64,000 nucleotides of DNA from Pyrrhoderma lamaoense. Lineage: Eukaryota > Basidiomycota > Agaricomycetes > Hymenochaetales > Hymenochaetaceae. Under the pieces are notes generated by a model, which was given only the letters and a program-made list of their open reading frames with translations, did not search any database and was not told where the DNA came from. The stretch's first letter is position 1. The number at the start of each line of letters is the position of its first letter. The stretch spans positions 124,001 through 188,000 of the forward strand of contig NBAZ01000024.1 of NCBI GenBank assembly GCA_002794735.1, read 5' to 3'. Position numbers and translations under genes: made by a program. Positions 1 through 12,290 of this stretch are shown in pieces.

Positions 1-397
1 CTCTCTACTAGTCTCCTGTACTCTTTATCTACTACTCTGCTGCTTTATTAGGCTGCCCGGGCGCGCTTGTAACGCTCCTGACCGTACGGCAAGTCGTCCA
101 GGCGGACTAAAATACATACACTTTTACCTCAAACTACAGCCTCGGTCGGGGCTCTGTTCTCTACGAATCTACTACTTTTACTGATCTGTGAAGAGTCTCA
201 GCTTGCCTCAAGGTCTCTGTCAGTCTCTACGATCTCGGCCGGACGGCCGAAGTCGAGTATCTCGCTTTTTAGCCCCCCCAAATCTTAGCCTGAGCGTCGT
301 GTCGTGTCTGGTGTAGGCAGACTCTAAACCCCACGTCCTCGCCACTAAATACGACACCAAGGTCAAAATCTGACCAAAAGTTTAGTTTGCAACATCA
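1..397 (+). repeat. LTR, left end cut by the window edge
   Basis: This stretch matches the right-hand half of the complete LTR at 59120-59861, from CTCTCTACTAGTCTCC through AAAATCTGACCAAAAGTTTA. It is in the same orientation as that copy. Its left part lies outside the window. No gag, pol or integrase coding sequence is visible next to it, so it may be a solo LTR or the end of an element extending leftwards. Confidence 0.8.
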
Positions 398-977
398 TCT
401 CTAGCATCAGCATCAGCAACGCACGACTTCGTGTATAAAGTAGAAATAGTAAATAATAAGTGATAAGTAATATAATTTACCAAGGATCTAATGGATTACC
501 TGACGTGTTTACTTATATTATAACATCATCATTATATCATATATAGAGAAATTTATCTTCCAACCAATATTCGTAGGGCGTGTATGGACAATATAAGCAC
601 GGTCGAGTCTATATATAAAGCCCAATTACACAGACGTAGGAACGTAAGAACGTAGTTAACCTAAACGAGCACCGAGCACTAAGTATCTTCTTGTATCTTG
701 GCGTAGTATACAGTATATAGCAAGCAAAAAAAATCACTGTTTCGAAGTGTCAATCTACATATGGTAGGACAAAGGGACGAAGGGATGAAAGATGAAGGGA
801 TGAAAAACCTCATTTGCTATACCCAAGCTCAAACCTAGAATTTCTCGTTTATTATACCATATACTCAGGCTTAACCTATACCTATACATATAACGTACCC
901 CCTCCCCCCCCCACCCCCCTCACGCAAAACGTTATCATACATCACAAGACAAACTCTCTCCCTTCGCATTCTCAGTA
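398..977. other. Intergenic, AT-rich, no gene seen
   Basis: AT-rich DNA with several TATATA stretches, followed by a pyrimidine-rich segment with a C run near 899-920. Short open frames here are low-complexity and resemble nothing. This is the 3' flank of the aldo/keto reductase gene. Confidence 0.5.
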
Positions 978-2861
978 CTACTCTCCTACTCTCTTACCAC
1001 CATCGAAATCATTCGCTTCTGAAACAACCCCACCAACACGCATCCCATCCCACCCAAGCTGCTCATACGTCCATCCAAAACAAGACCCTCCAAGATCAGG
1101 GGAATGAAACCCACACACGCTCCGGTGTTTTCCTGGTTGTTTGTGTATGTTGTTGAGTGCGTGTATTTCGGAGTTCGTTAGTGGGATTAGCTGTTTGTAT
1201 TTTGTGTGTTGTGTGGGTGTGGTGGAGGAGTGGGGTGGAGGAGTGGGTAGGTGGGTGGTTGAGTATAGAGTATGAGTGTATGAGTGTATGAGTGTATGTA
1301 CCCGATGTATCATTTAAAGAGAAAGTTGATGATAACGTTTATGTTAGTTACCCATCACCAAAATAAACAAAAGAAATAAAAAGTCGGGGACAAGGGGGCA
1401 AAAGCCAGAGAGCCAACGAAACGAAAAACGAAAAACGAAAAACGAAAAACGAAAAACGAAAACAAGACATACAGACAAATTCACCCTCATCCTCTCCTCC
1501 CTAACCGACTTCGTAACAACACAACACCCCCTCTCCACAGCCCAGCTAATCAAGACCTGTGCCGGCGTCACGCCACCACTACCAGCACCACCACCACCTT
1601 GCTCACCTTGCTCACCACTACCATGCTGCTCACCATCACCATCATCATGCGCACGCACACGCGCACGAGCAACCACAACCCCCCTCACAACCTCATCCTC
1701 AACAACCTCCTCCCGATGTTTCCCCAGCGGAGAATACGCGACGACCTGAATTCCGTGGTCGGCGCAAAAGCGCAGGAGGGAGGTGTTTGGCAGGAAGGGG
1801 TGTGTCTCGATTTGGTTTATGGCTGGTTGGATCGTTATTTGTTTCCGATTCGGGCTGTGAGAGAGGAGGCGGGTGAGGAGTTTGATGCTGAAGTTCGAGA
1901 CGCCTATGCTTCGTGCTTTGCCTGTTTAAGATTTGGGGGGAGGAGGATGCGTTGTTAGTTATAATTCAAAAGTCGCAAGGCCATAAGATCATAAACTTCA
2001 TAAAACAAAATATCGAGAAAAAGAGAGAAAGAGAATTTAATTAATAAGGAACATTGAAAAAATGCCTAACCTTGTCCAACAAGTTTCTCCATCTCAGCCC
2101 ACGTGTCATGTATTGTCGGACTTTCGTCTGGCTGGAGCGTCCGGCCTGTGAGCGGGTCGACGGCCATGGGCCAGTGCATGAGGTATAGATCGACGTAGTC
2201 GACGCCTAGCTTTCGGAGACTTGTGTCGAGTGCGGCTTGTACGTTCCCGTGATCTTTTTGGCTTGTGTGTTGAGTAGAGTTAGATACAAAGAAGTGAAGT
2301 AGAAAAAGAGAGAGATATGGGGGAGGAGGACGTACTCGAGTTTTGTGGTTAGAAAGATCTCGGAGCGAGGGACGTGTGTTAACGCGAGCGCTTTCCCGAC
2401 GCTCTCTTCATTCCCTAAGTATCAAAGTATTCGCCCAGTAAGACATAAACAAGAGCCTTGAGTTTAAATGCGTACCGTAGTTCGCAGCCTAAATAGTGCA
2501 TATATGCATATACACAACCCAAATTACAGTCAACGAGAAGAAAGAACGAAAGAAAGAGATTTAGAGAACTAAAAGGGCGGGAGAAGGGTGAAAACGGACA
2601 GTGTCGATATGCCGATAGCCAACATTAAGAGCGTTAAGCACCATGTCCGTCACGTGTTTGCCTTCCCCAGGGACACCCATCCAACATCTAAAGAAACATA
2701 TTTTGAAATGTTGTTGCATCATTCAGGTTAGATAACGGACGAATGATATGAAATTGAAATTGAGACTGAGAACGAGGGACGACTGCTCACCCGATACCGA
2801 TGGCGGGGATGGAGAGCCCGTTGTTGAGCTTGAAGGAGGGAGTAGTGGGAGCGGTCGTCAT
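978..2861 (-). CDS. Aldo/keto reductase with a low-complexity insertion
   Basis: A cytosolic-type NADPH-dependent aldo/keto reductase; members of this family reduce aldehydes and ketones. Read on the minus strand, exons give MTTAPTTPSFKLNNG at the start (ATG ends at 2861), then VGYRHIDTA, AANYGNEESVGKAL, IFLTTKLE, LGVDYVDLYLMHWP, IGVSNFS, NQIETHPFLP, VVAYSPLGKH, TPAQVLISWAVERG and a C-terminus ending FGWTYEQLGWDG. The family tetrad Asp, Tyr, Lys and His is present (HIDTA, NYG, TTKLE, LMHWP). The catalytic Tyr sits in an apparent 13-base micro-exon (about 2476-2488). The last intron (about 1191-1472) is unusually long and carries AAAAACG repeats. Between SPLGKH and TPAQV there is an insertion of about 35 Gly/Glu/His/Arg-rich residues absent from typical members. 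The substrate cannot be inferred. Confidence 0.85.
1417..1465. repeat. (AAAAACG)n microsatellite in an intron
   Basis: About six near-perfect copies of a seven-base unit lie inside the last intron of the aldo/keto reductase gene. They may vary in number between strains. Confidence 0.85.
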
Positions 2862-3411
2862 TAAGGGATTCTTGGGCCCCATCAGCCGCTCAGTTGATTT
2901 AAGTTGTATACTATATGCATGTAACGTGTATATATTGAGTGCGCAATCAACAACGCGCGTGTAAAAAGAAAAAAGCCTCCGAGGAGATTAGGATCTGCGG
3001 GTTGCTTCGATCATATCTTATGATTTTATTATTGAATTATGAATATAATATTCTGAATTGGACTAATCAATTACACACCTAAAATTGGGCGTCTGACTTC
3101 TTTCTACGATTTCTGGTTTTTTTTGAAATACGCGAACGTAGACCAGTTTTGCTTCCGGGCTTCCCGCAGTCCACGCCTGGGGGGGACTTGGCAGTCATGA
3201 TACGTCTGTTTCTAAGTAGTCACGCTCCAGCTGTAGTATTCAGTACTCAGCTATAATATACTTTATAGTAATTCAACGCACTACTCTTCGCTCCTTGCTC
3301 CCTTTGCTCCCTTGCTCCTCCCCCGCCATCGCATCGCTCCCCACCTTTCCGTTCCGTTCGTTCCTCCCCTCCACCTCGCTCTCTTGAGTTGGTGGATGTA
3401 CCGGGTCATAC
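2862..3411. promoter_or_regulatory. Probable divergent promoter region
   Basis: A 550-base gap between the start codons of the aldo/keto reductase (minus) and the membrane protein (plus), so it should hold both promoters. It contains AT-rich DNA near 3010-3070 and a CT-rich tract at 3290-3380 just before the plus-strand gene, as is common at fungal transcription starts. No specific factor site is recognised. Confidence 0.4.
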
Positions 3412-5713
3412 ATGGCTTTCACAGCAGACAAGGTCCGTCTTCCAAGTTTATTTATTTATAGGGTGCTTGGTTAACGGTACATGTATAATAATAATACTAA
3501 CAATAACGTATATACGTACCTCCCCGCTCGCCAATTACGCAATACCGATGAACGTTCAACGTAGTCAAAGATTGTATCCATATTTATCCAGACGCTCTTA
3601 TATGGTAACCATCTCGCGGTTGCTGCTACTTACTATTCTGGTACTAACGTTCCGATACTCATATCCTGTTTGCTACCACTACCACTATTACTACTACTGC
3701 TACTATTCTTGTTAACAACGACCCAGGCGCATACTGTGTCGTGTTCGTCCCTACGATGTGGGTCTTGCTCAGACGTCGGTCAAAAGACCCTTTGAATAAG
3801 ACTATGATGGCTATCTCTCTTCTTATGTTTACTCTCGCTACGATGGTGAGTTCTTTCCCCCGCCCCGCCCCGCCCCCGCGTATTTGTGTTTAAAACTAGT
3901 ACTAATGGATCTCTTCTCTCCCCTCTTTCTTGAATTCTTTTCCGGGTCTTTTCTATGTATCTACATCCACGTCCGCTAATAACATAACCCATATCTCATA
4001 CGTTTCATTTCATTTTATTTCCTTTTCTTTATTTATCTATATTTTTTATTTTTTATTTTTATTTTTTTTTTTGGGGGGGGTCGTATTTCTCTTCGAACAC
4101 GGAACAGCACATAGGCATCAACTACACCCGCATCTTCCGCGCCTTTATCACCTTCCGAGACGAACCAGGCGGTCCCGCAGCGTACTTCAACCACCTCTCC
4201 GAGTTCACGCAGATATTCGGAAGCACGATATACGTTGCTCAGACGCTCGTTGGGGATAGCGTTGTTGTAAGTCTCTCTCCCTCTCTCTCTCTCGAGTGTG
4301 TCTAAATCTAATATATATAATCTATCTATCTTATTTAATTGGGAACACCCTTCCCCCCCCCCCCCTCTTTTTTTTTTGTGTGTGTGTGTTTTGGATATTT
4401 GGCAGTTACATCGATGTTACCTCGTCTGGGGAAACAGCTTCACGGTCATCGCGTTTCCCTTTCTTTTGTTGCTGGGAAGTACAGGTACGGTCCACGGGTC
4501 CTATTTATTTTCTTGACTTCTTAACTATTCAACTTGATTGTTATGATACATAATATATATCATACCAATCCTATTTTATTTTTTTATTTTTGGTAATCAA
4601 AACTGACTGCAACCCTTCCCTTTCTCTTTACTCTTTACTCCTTTTTCGTCTGTCCGTCTCTACGCACATGTACGTTTGTACGCCCGTACGCACATGTACA
4701 CTTGTATGCACACGACACGCACGACGGCGCACGGGCGCACGTAGCCTCAGGCATCGGGATCCTATACGGATTCGCAAAGGTCGTTCCAGAAGCTGAGATC
4801 TTCGTCTCCGAACTCCAACAGTGGATCACGTCCTTCTTCTCCCTCACGCTCGCTACGAACGTTATTTGTACCGGTATGTGTGTGTGTGTGTGTTTTCTTC
4901 TTCTTGTGTTCTTGTTTTCTTGGTTAAGCTTGGTTTCTTGTTGTTCTTGTTTGACTATCCATAATCTATCCCTATCCCCACTCTTTACTGTATATTTTGA
5001 CTGAGAGAATAAGAACGACCTATCGCTCACTCACCACACTTCTCTCTTTATCTTTCTATCTATCCTGCACCCCGCTCTTTGGTTAATATCTCGGACTCCC
5101 TCCCCCTCTCCCCCTTCCCCCTTCCACACACAAAAAAAAAAAAAAAACAGGCCTAGTCGCCTTCCGAATCTGGCACCTCAACCACCAACTGATGCATTTC
5201 AGCAAACACAGCTACGAGCCCATCATGTTCCTCGTCATCGAGTCCGGGGCGATTTATTCCCTCACGCTCACGGCGCTTTTGGTCCTGTATAGGAGCGGGT
5301 CGTGGTTCCAGTTTGTTTTGCTTGATGCTGTGAGTTTTTTTGAGTTTTTTTGAGGTTTTTGTGGGCGGGGAGGGGGAGGGGGAGGGGGGGGGGGGTTGGA
5401 ATTTTTATTTATTTTCTGTCTTTTTTTTTTTTACTTGAATTCACGCGTATAGGTATCCCGATAGTCGTAAGTCCTTTCTCCCTCTGCGTTCTCCCTCTGT
5501 CTTCCGTCTTTTGTCTTTTGTCTTTTGTCTTTTGCGTACTGTGTTTACCCCCATAGGGACTGGTATTCTCAATGATCATCGTCCGCATCGGACTTGGGAT
5601 CACGTCTCCAAGTGGACGTACCACCGCTCACTCACAATCCCAGTCTCAGTCACAATCACAGTCAGACGACTACTATTACTCAGGAAATGGGTCGGGACGG
5701 GGACGGGGTTTTT
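3412..5713 (+). CDS. Multi-pass membrane protein of a basidiomycete-expanded family
   Basis: A spliced gene for an integral membrane protein. Exon pieces in order include PTMWVLLRRR with TMMAISLLMFTLATM, INYTRIFRAFITF, LHRCYLVWGNSFTV, FPFLLLLG, ASGIGILYGFA, SFFSLTLATNVICTG, LVAFRIWHLNHQ, IESGAIYSLTLTALLVLY and GLVFSMIIVRIGLG. They are separated by introns rich in T and G runs. This pattern of about seven hydrophobic segments with an RCYxVWG loop and a final IVRIGLG is, as I know it, common in Agaricomycete genomes, without a defined function. The tail after the last membrane segment is an SQ repeat followed by acidic-Tyr and Gly/Arg residues, ending at TGA 5711-5713. The first exon (ATG at 3412) is the least certain part. 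Confidence 0.65.
5365..5398. repeat. G-rich tract within an intron
   Basis: Runs of G separated by single A residues, ending in about 12 G in a row, in a late intron of the membrane-protein gene. It could form a G-quadruplex on the coding strand. Such tracts are also prone to length error in sequencing. Confidence 0.6.
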
Positions 5714-8112
5714 GAGGTCACGAACGACAGGGACAGGGACGTCGACTACGCTCGAAGACGGGAGTGGGGCGGGGGCGGGGGCGGGAATGGGGGCGGGAGA
5801 GGGACAGTTAAGACAAAAAGAACGAACACGACTACGACTACGACCACGAACACCATTACGATCGGGGTGGGAAGAATGGGAGTGGGAGGAGTGGGTTGAC
5901 GTTTAGGACTACGACTGTTTGTTCTGATGTGGATGGTGATGGTGATGCTGCTCATCTTCATCATCTTAATGATAACGAGCTGGGCATGGGTGTGGGTGTG
6001 GGTAAGGGTGTGGGGATGAGTCTATTGAGCTTGATACATACGCTGGTGTTGGTGTTGGTGCGTTGAGGACGAGACGGGAAGATGGAGATGGAGACGAGGA
6101 TGGGGATTTGGAAAGTGGGAAAATGGGGGATGGGAATCTAAAAGTTGTGAGTATTTCCTACCCTCCCTGCTTTTTTCTGTCTGTGTTTATGTGTATTGAG
6201 ACTAATGGGTATCACCGTTTCTCAGGTGCCTTTAGTCAAGGACTAAGGACTAAGGATTTGATTATTGATTATCAACGAACATCTTCACGAAACTTCATGA
6301 GCAACTAACGACCCCCTTCCCCCCCCTCCCCACTTCGCTTGTACTCTCTCTTATGCTTACGGGCTTTGTTGTTGTACTTAGGTATCTGTATAATCCTTAC
6401 CCACTTTTTTCTTTCCATGTTTTCCTTTCTTGTTGTTGATTTGTGTTTGTGTGTGTATGTATACGTGGTTAGTAGTTAGTGCTTAGTTCTTAGTTCTTAG
6501 TTCTTAGTTCTTAGTTCTTAGTAGTAGTTAGTAGTAGTTGGTAGTATTAGTAGTAGTAGTAGTTTGTAAATTGCCTTATTTTTTTTATCGTTAGTTTTTT
6601 TTGATCGTACTCGTAATCTTGAATCGTAATCTTGAATTTTTGATCTTGATCTTGACAAAACCACTAACCATCAGTTTTGTTATCGTAAAATCTCTTATAT
6701 TCTCAGACGATTTACACTTTACACGGGGAACGAGAAAAGGGATATGGTACGGTATTATACCGCTTGCTACTACTTAAAAGCACCTAGACCTATTACGATT
6801 GTGATTGCTGCTTAAATGGACGGTCGGGTGTTTACTTATTTAATGATATTGAGAAGGCGGAGGGGGGGGGGGGTGACATGGGATATAGGAGCCTCTCCTG
6901 ACGGGTTAGATAGCGGGCGGGGGGTGAGAATGAGGAACGCTGTAGTGTCCTAATATACTGGGAAAAGGCTGGTATTGAGAGATAGTGATAGTAGGATAGA
7001 GAACTAACTCGATACTTTCTTGGAAATTTGTAGTTTGATAGATACTTTTTAGGGGAGAGAAGATAAGAATAATCGTCGGTAGGTGGGAGGGGGGGATAGG
7101 TACCCATTGAAACGACCTTGGATATACCGAAGATCGAGGGTGGGCTTGGAGCTTGGTTATCTATAGGTTTTTTTTTTTTGCAAACGAGGTTCGATTTGGC
7201 TACCTAGATAGTGAAAGATTTTTTTTTAGGTATAGGTGAAATGTACTCATGCAACTTGTATGTCGATAATTCAATTGATGTGTGGCTTGAAGCGCATTTC
7301 GTGAGAATAATACGACCATTTTGACATTATAATTAATATATATGCAGCCTACTTGTAAGCTTGAAATAATAAGAAAGTTTCATGACGAAAACAAGCTTAT
7401 AGTAGTAAAAAAAACCACAAATCTATGACTACGACAGATATTCTCTTGCCTACTTCACAGACCATTCACCATAACATCTTTCGCTGTATCATTCCGCAGT
7501 GCGTGCCGCTAACTGATTGGCTCTGTATTGGCATTTATCATTTATACGGAATCAGAGCGTGCCAATAATATGTTGAAATAACGAGTGTTGATAAACCAAC
7601 TTGGTATGTGGCGTCCTCTCCCTAAGTATGCATCGCTTGAGATGATGGCCAGAAATTAGTATTGTAGAGTGTTTGCTCAAATCTATATCATATAGTATAT
7701 GTCTAGCTCTGATTAGCAATTTTATACAGATGGGGAGCCATATCCTTTTTTGGGGAGAAAAACCGGTTATTATAGTAACGGTGTACTCGTCACATCAATA
7801 TCTATCAAATATGCTTCTCACTTTGGAGTATACCATGTGTAGTCTTGCCTGGCTGATCGTTCTTAGCGTTGTTGTTACTTTATATCATGATTTCAATCAC
7901 TATCAGATCTGTTTCAAGAGTTTTTGTGTTACCGTTATTATCCAAAAAAAATTCTCTCTTGAACAATAAATACCCTGTGCTAATTGCAATGTCTACTTAC
8001 TTCCACCCCTGCATTCCCTCTCTTATCGGAGCTGTCCTCAGTAGATCAATGTTCCTGTAACGTCCTCCCATAAAATAGTATACATTAGGTTCCAGTAGCG
8101 CGGGAGGGAGAT
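5714..8112. other. Intergenic with microsatellites, no gene supported
   Basis: Low-complexity GGNGGG-type and TTAGTTC repeats (about 6475-6525), TAG/GTA repeats (6520-6560), and G runs near 6868 and 7090. From about 7300 the sequence belongs to the duplicated unit that also contains the DUF6534-like gene: 7827-8000 matches 10560-10730. Open frames in it are broken and I could not place a gene. Confidence 0.45.
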
Positions 8113-9600
8113 ATGACTGCCCCTGAAGATACTTCATCTATGTGCGTGGATAATATACTCACAAATATCTATGATGTGAAGTGTATACATTAATTCGGAT
8201 GCCAGGGCAGGCCCATTGGTGTGCCAGCTCTTGTTTATCAGCATACGACAGTCTCTTACAATAAACAGCTACTAGGGTACATGTTCAATTGGGGTTTATA
8301 TGGAGTACTAATTGTACAGATGTGTAAGTAATCTGATCCTATAAGATACAAAATTGTAATTAAGAGCTGTAGATATCTATCACCAAACATTCAAAGAAGA
8401 CAAACTCTCTGCTCGTGCATTGGTGTATTGTGTTTTTATCCTCGAAACGATGCAAACAATAATAACAACACATGACGCTTTTAATACATTTGCTCGAAAC
8501 TTCGGCGATGCTGATATCCTACTTCATATACAAACTTTCTGGTTGTCGATACCAATTCTAACTGGAATAAGTAAGTCTGACTTTGGAGCTATTATTGTAT
8601 TGACATGGATGATTTACATCCATTGATAGTAAGTATCATAGTGCAGATGTACCACTCTTATCGAATATATATTCTCTCTGGGTCTAGGTGTCTGGCAGCT
8701 GTCATTATTGTTGTAGGTACTTTAACCTTTAGTATAAGTACTTCACCATAGCAGTATAAACTCTAACTATGCGTGTAGGTGTCTCTACTTCAAGGGATAA
8801 CAGGAATTTTCTCAGGGTTTCAAACAAAACAAGCTGCTGTTTTCAATTTACTAGAAAAGAAGACACGCGTAACGACAACTGTACTTGTATTTCATATAAT
8901 CAAAGTTTATAAGTTTACTTATCATCTAATATTAGATCTGGCATGTGGGAAGTGCTGTTTGTGATGTAATAATCACAACATCCATGATTTTCTTTGTATG
9001 ACAGCACCAAACTTACGTTTCTGTTTACTTTTTTTGATTAATCCGTATTGTTATCATATAGCTATCAAAACTGGATACGGGGATGGATGCCACACATCGG
9101 ATCATAAATAAGCTCGTTCATCTGACTGTCGAAACAGGACTCGTCAATGGTGAGTGAACGTCTTCGCGAGCTGGAGTTGTCTATCTTATTGATAATGGTA
9201 CTTATAGCAACCATGGCAGTTATTGATATAATATTGTTCCTTACCCATCCCCAAAAGCTCTATTTTGTGTGTGTAGGATTGGTATTAACAAAGCTGTATT
9301 CAAACTCGTTGCTAGTGATGTTTAACAGCCGAGTTAAGCTTGTGCCAAGGAAGAGAAAATCACGCTCTACGAGCAATCAGCCATATATTGCATATGCAAA
9401 CAACTCTCATGCTCGAGCGAGACATACATCTAGTCTAGGAGATGATACGAACATCGTAAAGATGCAGAGGGAAGCGGTGACCAGGTCGGATGCTCATGGT
9501 GATATGCGTCCGTTTGACAATATTCTCACAACAGATAAATCAAGTTCTGTCGAGCTTCTTATTATAGAGTAAAACATATAGAAGTAACAAGTTTGTTAGA
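7300..9600. repeat. Tandem duplication, unit 1
   Basis: This segment is repeated at about 10200-12290 in the same orientation, with the offset near 2.7 kb. Similarity covers the 5' flank, all exons and introns of the membrane-protein gene. For example, the blocks at 8266-8400 and 10997-11130 differ at only a few positions. Confidence 0.8.
8113..9572 (+). CDS. DUF6534-like membrane protein, copy 1
   Basis: A spliced gene with the signature of the Agaricomycete DUF6534 membrane family (predicted multi-pass, function unknown). Exon pieces in order: a short start MTAPEDTSSM; LLGYMFNWGLYGVLIVQM; DIYHQTFKEDKLSARALVY with ETMQTIITTHDAF and FWLSIPILTG; WHVGSAVCDVIITTSMIFF; INKLVHLTVETGLVN; and AVIDIILFLTHP followed by LVLTKLYSNSLLVMFNSR. 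These match family landmarks for helices and the closing LYSNSLL-NSR segment. The last exon has a hydrophilic tail of about 75 residues ending at 9572. The piece at about 8685-8860 is poorly resolved, so the middle splice model is uncertain and an early-stage defect is possible. Confidence 0.7.
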
Positions 9601-10829
9601 TGTTTAGTGGACAACAATATGGATAACGGTAGATCCAGATTAACAATATGATACTCTGGATACTCAACAACTACTAGTACGATATATCACTCCTTTCACA
9701 CCTATATAAATCCCTTGCATTTTGGGTCTAATGAGTTTCTAGTATTAATCAGATACTGTTTGAGATCAAGGTGGCATTAGTATCTGTATGCCATGATGTT
9801 AATTATAATGTAGTATAAAGTACGCCTCGGAAGAATTGCACAGCCATCTACCTTTATATATCACCAATAACCCATGTCTTACATTTGCAATCGGATATAC
9901 CAGAGGACACTTGATACAGAACTGGCGGAGCCATTTCATGAACACCTATCAAGCAGGATTGCCTTATTGTATTTGGTAATCACGGTCTTTGGGCCATCCT
10001 GATAACCCGGCTGTAACTATCAAACAAGTTACAAAACTTCCAAAATATCATCGGGTTATATATACTAACTCACAAAAGTTGCGACAGCATGATAATAAAA
10101 AATATAAATATATATAAATAAATAAAAAAATCTATTAATTTAGAACAAATAATTAAACAAACGTTATTTTAAATATTACGACAAATAATATAAAGTGTCG
10201 CAAATTTTATATATACCTGCATATAAGCTCGAAATAGGAAGATTATTTACCAGCTATAACGAGCTTTGATAGCAAAATTAAGCTCCAGACCGATAACAGC
10301 GGGTGAAGGTAAAAAATAGAAAATTTTCACGGATGTTCTCCTGCCTACATATGTTAATGTTCTACAAACCTACCCAACCGTAATCCTACACTATGACGTA
10401 TTCTCCCGCAGTAATTTTCAGTGATCCTTGATTAGAAAGAGAGAGGTGATATGATGCCGTTTGCGGTACGTCATCATGAGACTATGAGCGATTCTCCATT
10501 TCAAAAACAATCAATTCCGATGTTCTCGTCACATCAGTACTATTAATCTGCTTATCAGGTTGTAGCATACTGCGTGTAGTCTTGTCCCCAGTTGACCGCC
10601 CTTAGTGTTTCTATTTTACTTCTTGGTTTCGATGACTATCGGATCTGTTTCAAGAACGTTTTTCTTGTTACCGTTGATATCCATAATAATCTCTCGCTTA
10701 GTGAATAAATACACTGCGCTATTTGCAGTGTCTATTTGCTTCCACCTCTGTATCTTATCCGAGCTTCCCTCAGTAGAGCAAGGCGACTATAACATCCTTT
10801 CGTAATTATCATCCGTTAAATCCAGTACA
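9573..10829. other. Intergenic between duplicated genes
   Basis: AT-rich DNA with a low-complexity A/T stretch at about 10095-10145. From about 10200 it is the 5' flank of the second unit. No independent gene is seen. Confidence 0.45.
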
Positions 10830-12290
10830 ATGGCAGGCAACATAGTTATCCCTGATGATATCTCATCTATGTGCGTGTTTTATGTACTTACAAATAACTA
10901 GGATGTGCAATGTATACACTAACTCAGATGTCAGGGCAGGCCCATTGGCGAGCTAACTCTTTCTTATCTGCATAAAATAGTTTCTTACATCTTACAGCTA
11001 CTAGGGTACATGTTCAATTGGGGATTATATGGAGTGCTAATTGTACAGATGTGTAAGTAGTCCGATCCTATAAGATACGAGATTGTAATTAAGAGTTTGT
11101 AGATATCTATCACCAAACCTTCAAGGAAGACAAATTCTCTGCTCGTGCATCGGTTTACTGTGTTTTTTTCCTCGAGACGGCGCAAACAATAATAACAACG
11201 ATTACTGCTTTTAATACATTTGCTCGAAACTTCGGCGACCCGATATCTTACTTCATATACAAACTTTCTGGTTGTCGATACCAATTCTAACTGGAATAAG
11301 TAAGTCTGACTTTGGAGCTATTATTGTATTGACATGGATGATTTACATCCATTGATAGTAAGTATCATAGTGCAGATGTACTACTCCTATCGAATATATA
11401 TTCTCTCTGGGTCTAGGTGTCTGGCAGCTGTCATTATTATTGTAGGTACTTTAACTACAATTAAGTACTTCACCATAGCAGTAAAACTCTAACTATACGT
11501 GTAGGTGTCTCTACTTCAAGGGATAACAGGGATTTCTCAGGTTTCAAACAAAACAAGCTGCTGTTTTCAATTTACTAGAAAGAAGACACACGTAACGACA
11601 ACTGTACTCGTATCTCACATATTAAAGTTTATAAGCTCACTTATCACCTGATATTAGATCTGGCATGTGGGAAGTGCTGTTTGTGATGTATAATCACAAC
11701 ATCCATGATTTTCTTTGTATGACAGCACCAATTTACGTTTCTGTTTACTTTTTTGATTAATCCGTATTGTTTTCATATAGCTATCAAAACTGGATACGGG
11801 GATGGATGCCACACATCGAATCATAAATAAGCTCGTTCATCTGACTGTCGAAACAGGACTCATCAATGGTGAGTGAACGTCTTTGCGAGCTGGAGTTGCC
11901 ACTTATTGATAATATGGTACTTATAGCAACCGTTGCAGTTGTAGATATAGTCCTGTTCCTAACTCATCCTCAAGATCTCTATTATGTGTGTGTAGCTTTG
12001 GTGTTAACGAAGTTATACTCCAACTCGTTGCTAGTAGTATTTAATAGCCGAGTTAAGCTCGCACCAAGGAAGAAGCAGCCACATTTTACGAGTAATCAGT
12101 CATATGTTACATATGCGGATGAATTGTATGCTCGAGCAATAAATACTGCTAGGCTAGGAGATGTTACAAAAGTTGTAAAGGTGCAAAGGGAAACGGTGAC
12201 TTGGTTGGATGCTCATGACGATATGCATCCGTACGAATTTTGAATACAGATAAAGCAAGGTCGGTTGAGCTTTTAACAAGGAGAGAGATG
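10200..12290. repeat. Tandem duplication, unit 2
   Basis: Second copy of the unit described at 7300-9600. Relative to unit 1 it has several one- or two-base losses as well as substitutions. Confidence 0.8.
10830..12243 (+). pseudogene. DUF6534-like membrane protein, copy 2, decaying
   Basis: Same exon order as copy 1: an ATG exon (MAGNIVIPDDISSM) at 10830, then LLGYMFNWGLYGVLIVQM, the DIYHQTF-like exon, GSAVCDV, and a last exon with AVVDIVLFLTHP and LYSNSLLVVFNSR ending at 12243. Two losses break the frame relative to copy 1: in the GDADIL region (about 11238-11242) and in CDVIIT (about 11690, GTAATAATC becoming GTATAATC). The 3' exon is still open and clearly homologous, so decay is recent or the losses are sequencing errors. 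The C-terminal tail is shorter than in copy 1. Confidence 0.65.

Noticed and set aside
814..1107. Plus-strand open frame of 97 codons
   Set aside because: Pro/Ser/Thr low-complexity antisense to the last exon of the aldo/keto reductase.
6475..6560. TTAGTTC and TAG repeats considered as telomere-like or CRISPR-like arrays
   Set aside because: The unit is neither TTAGGG nor a repeat-spacer pattern; simple microsatellite.
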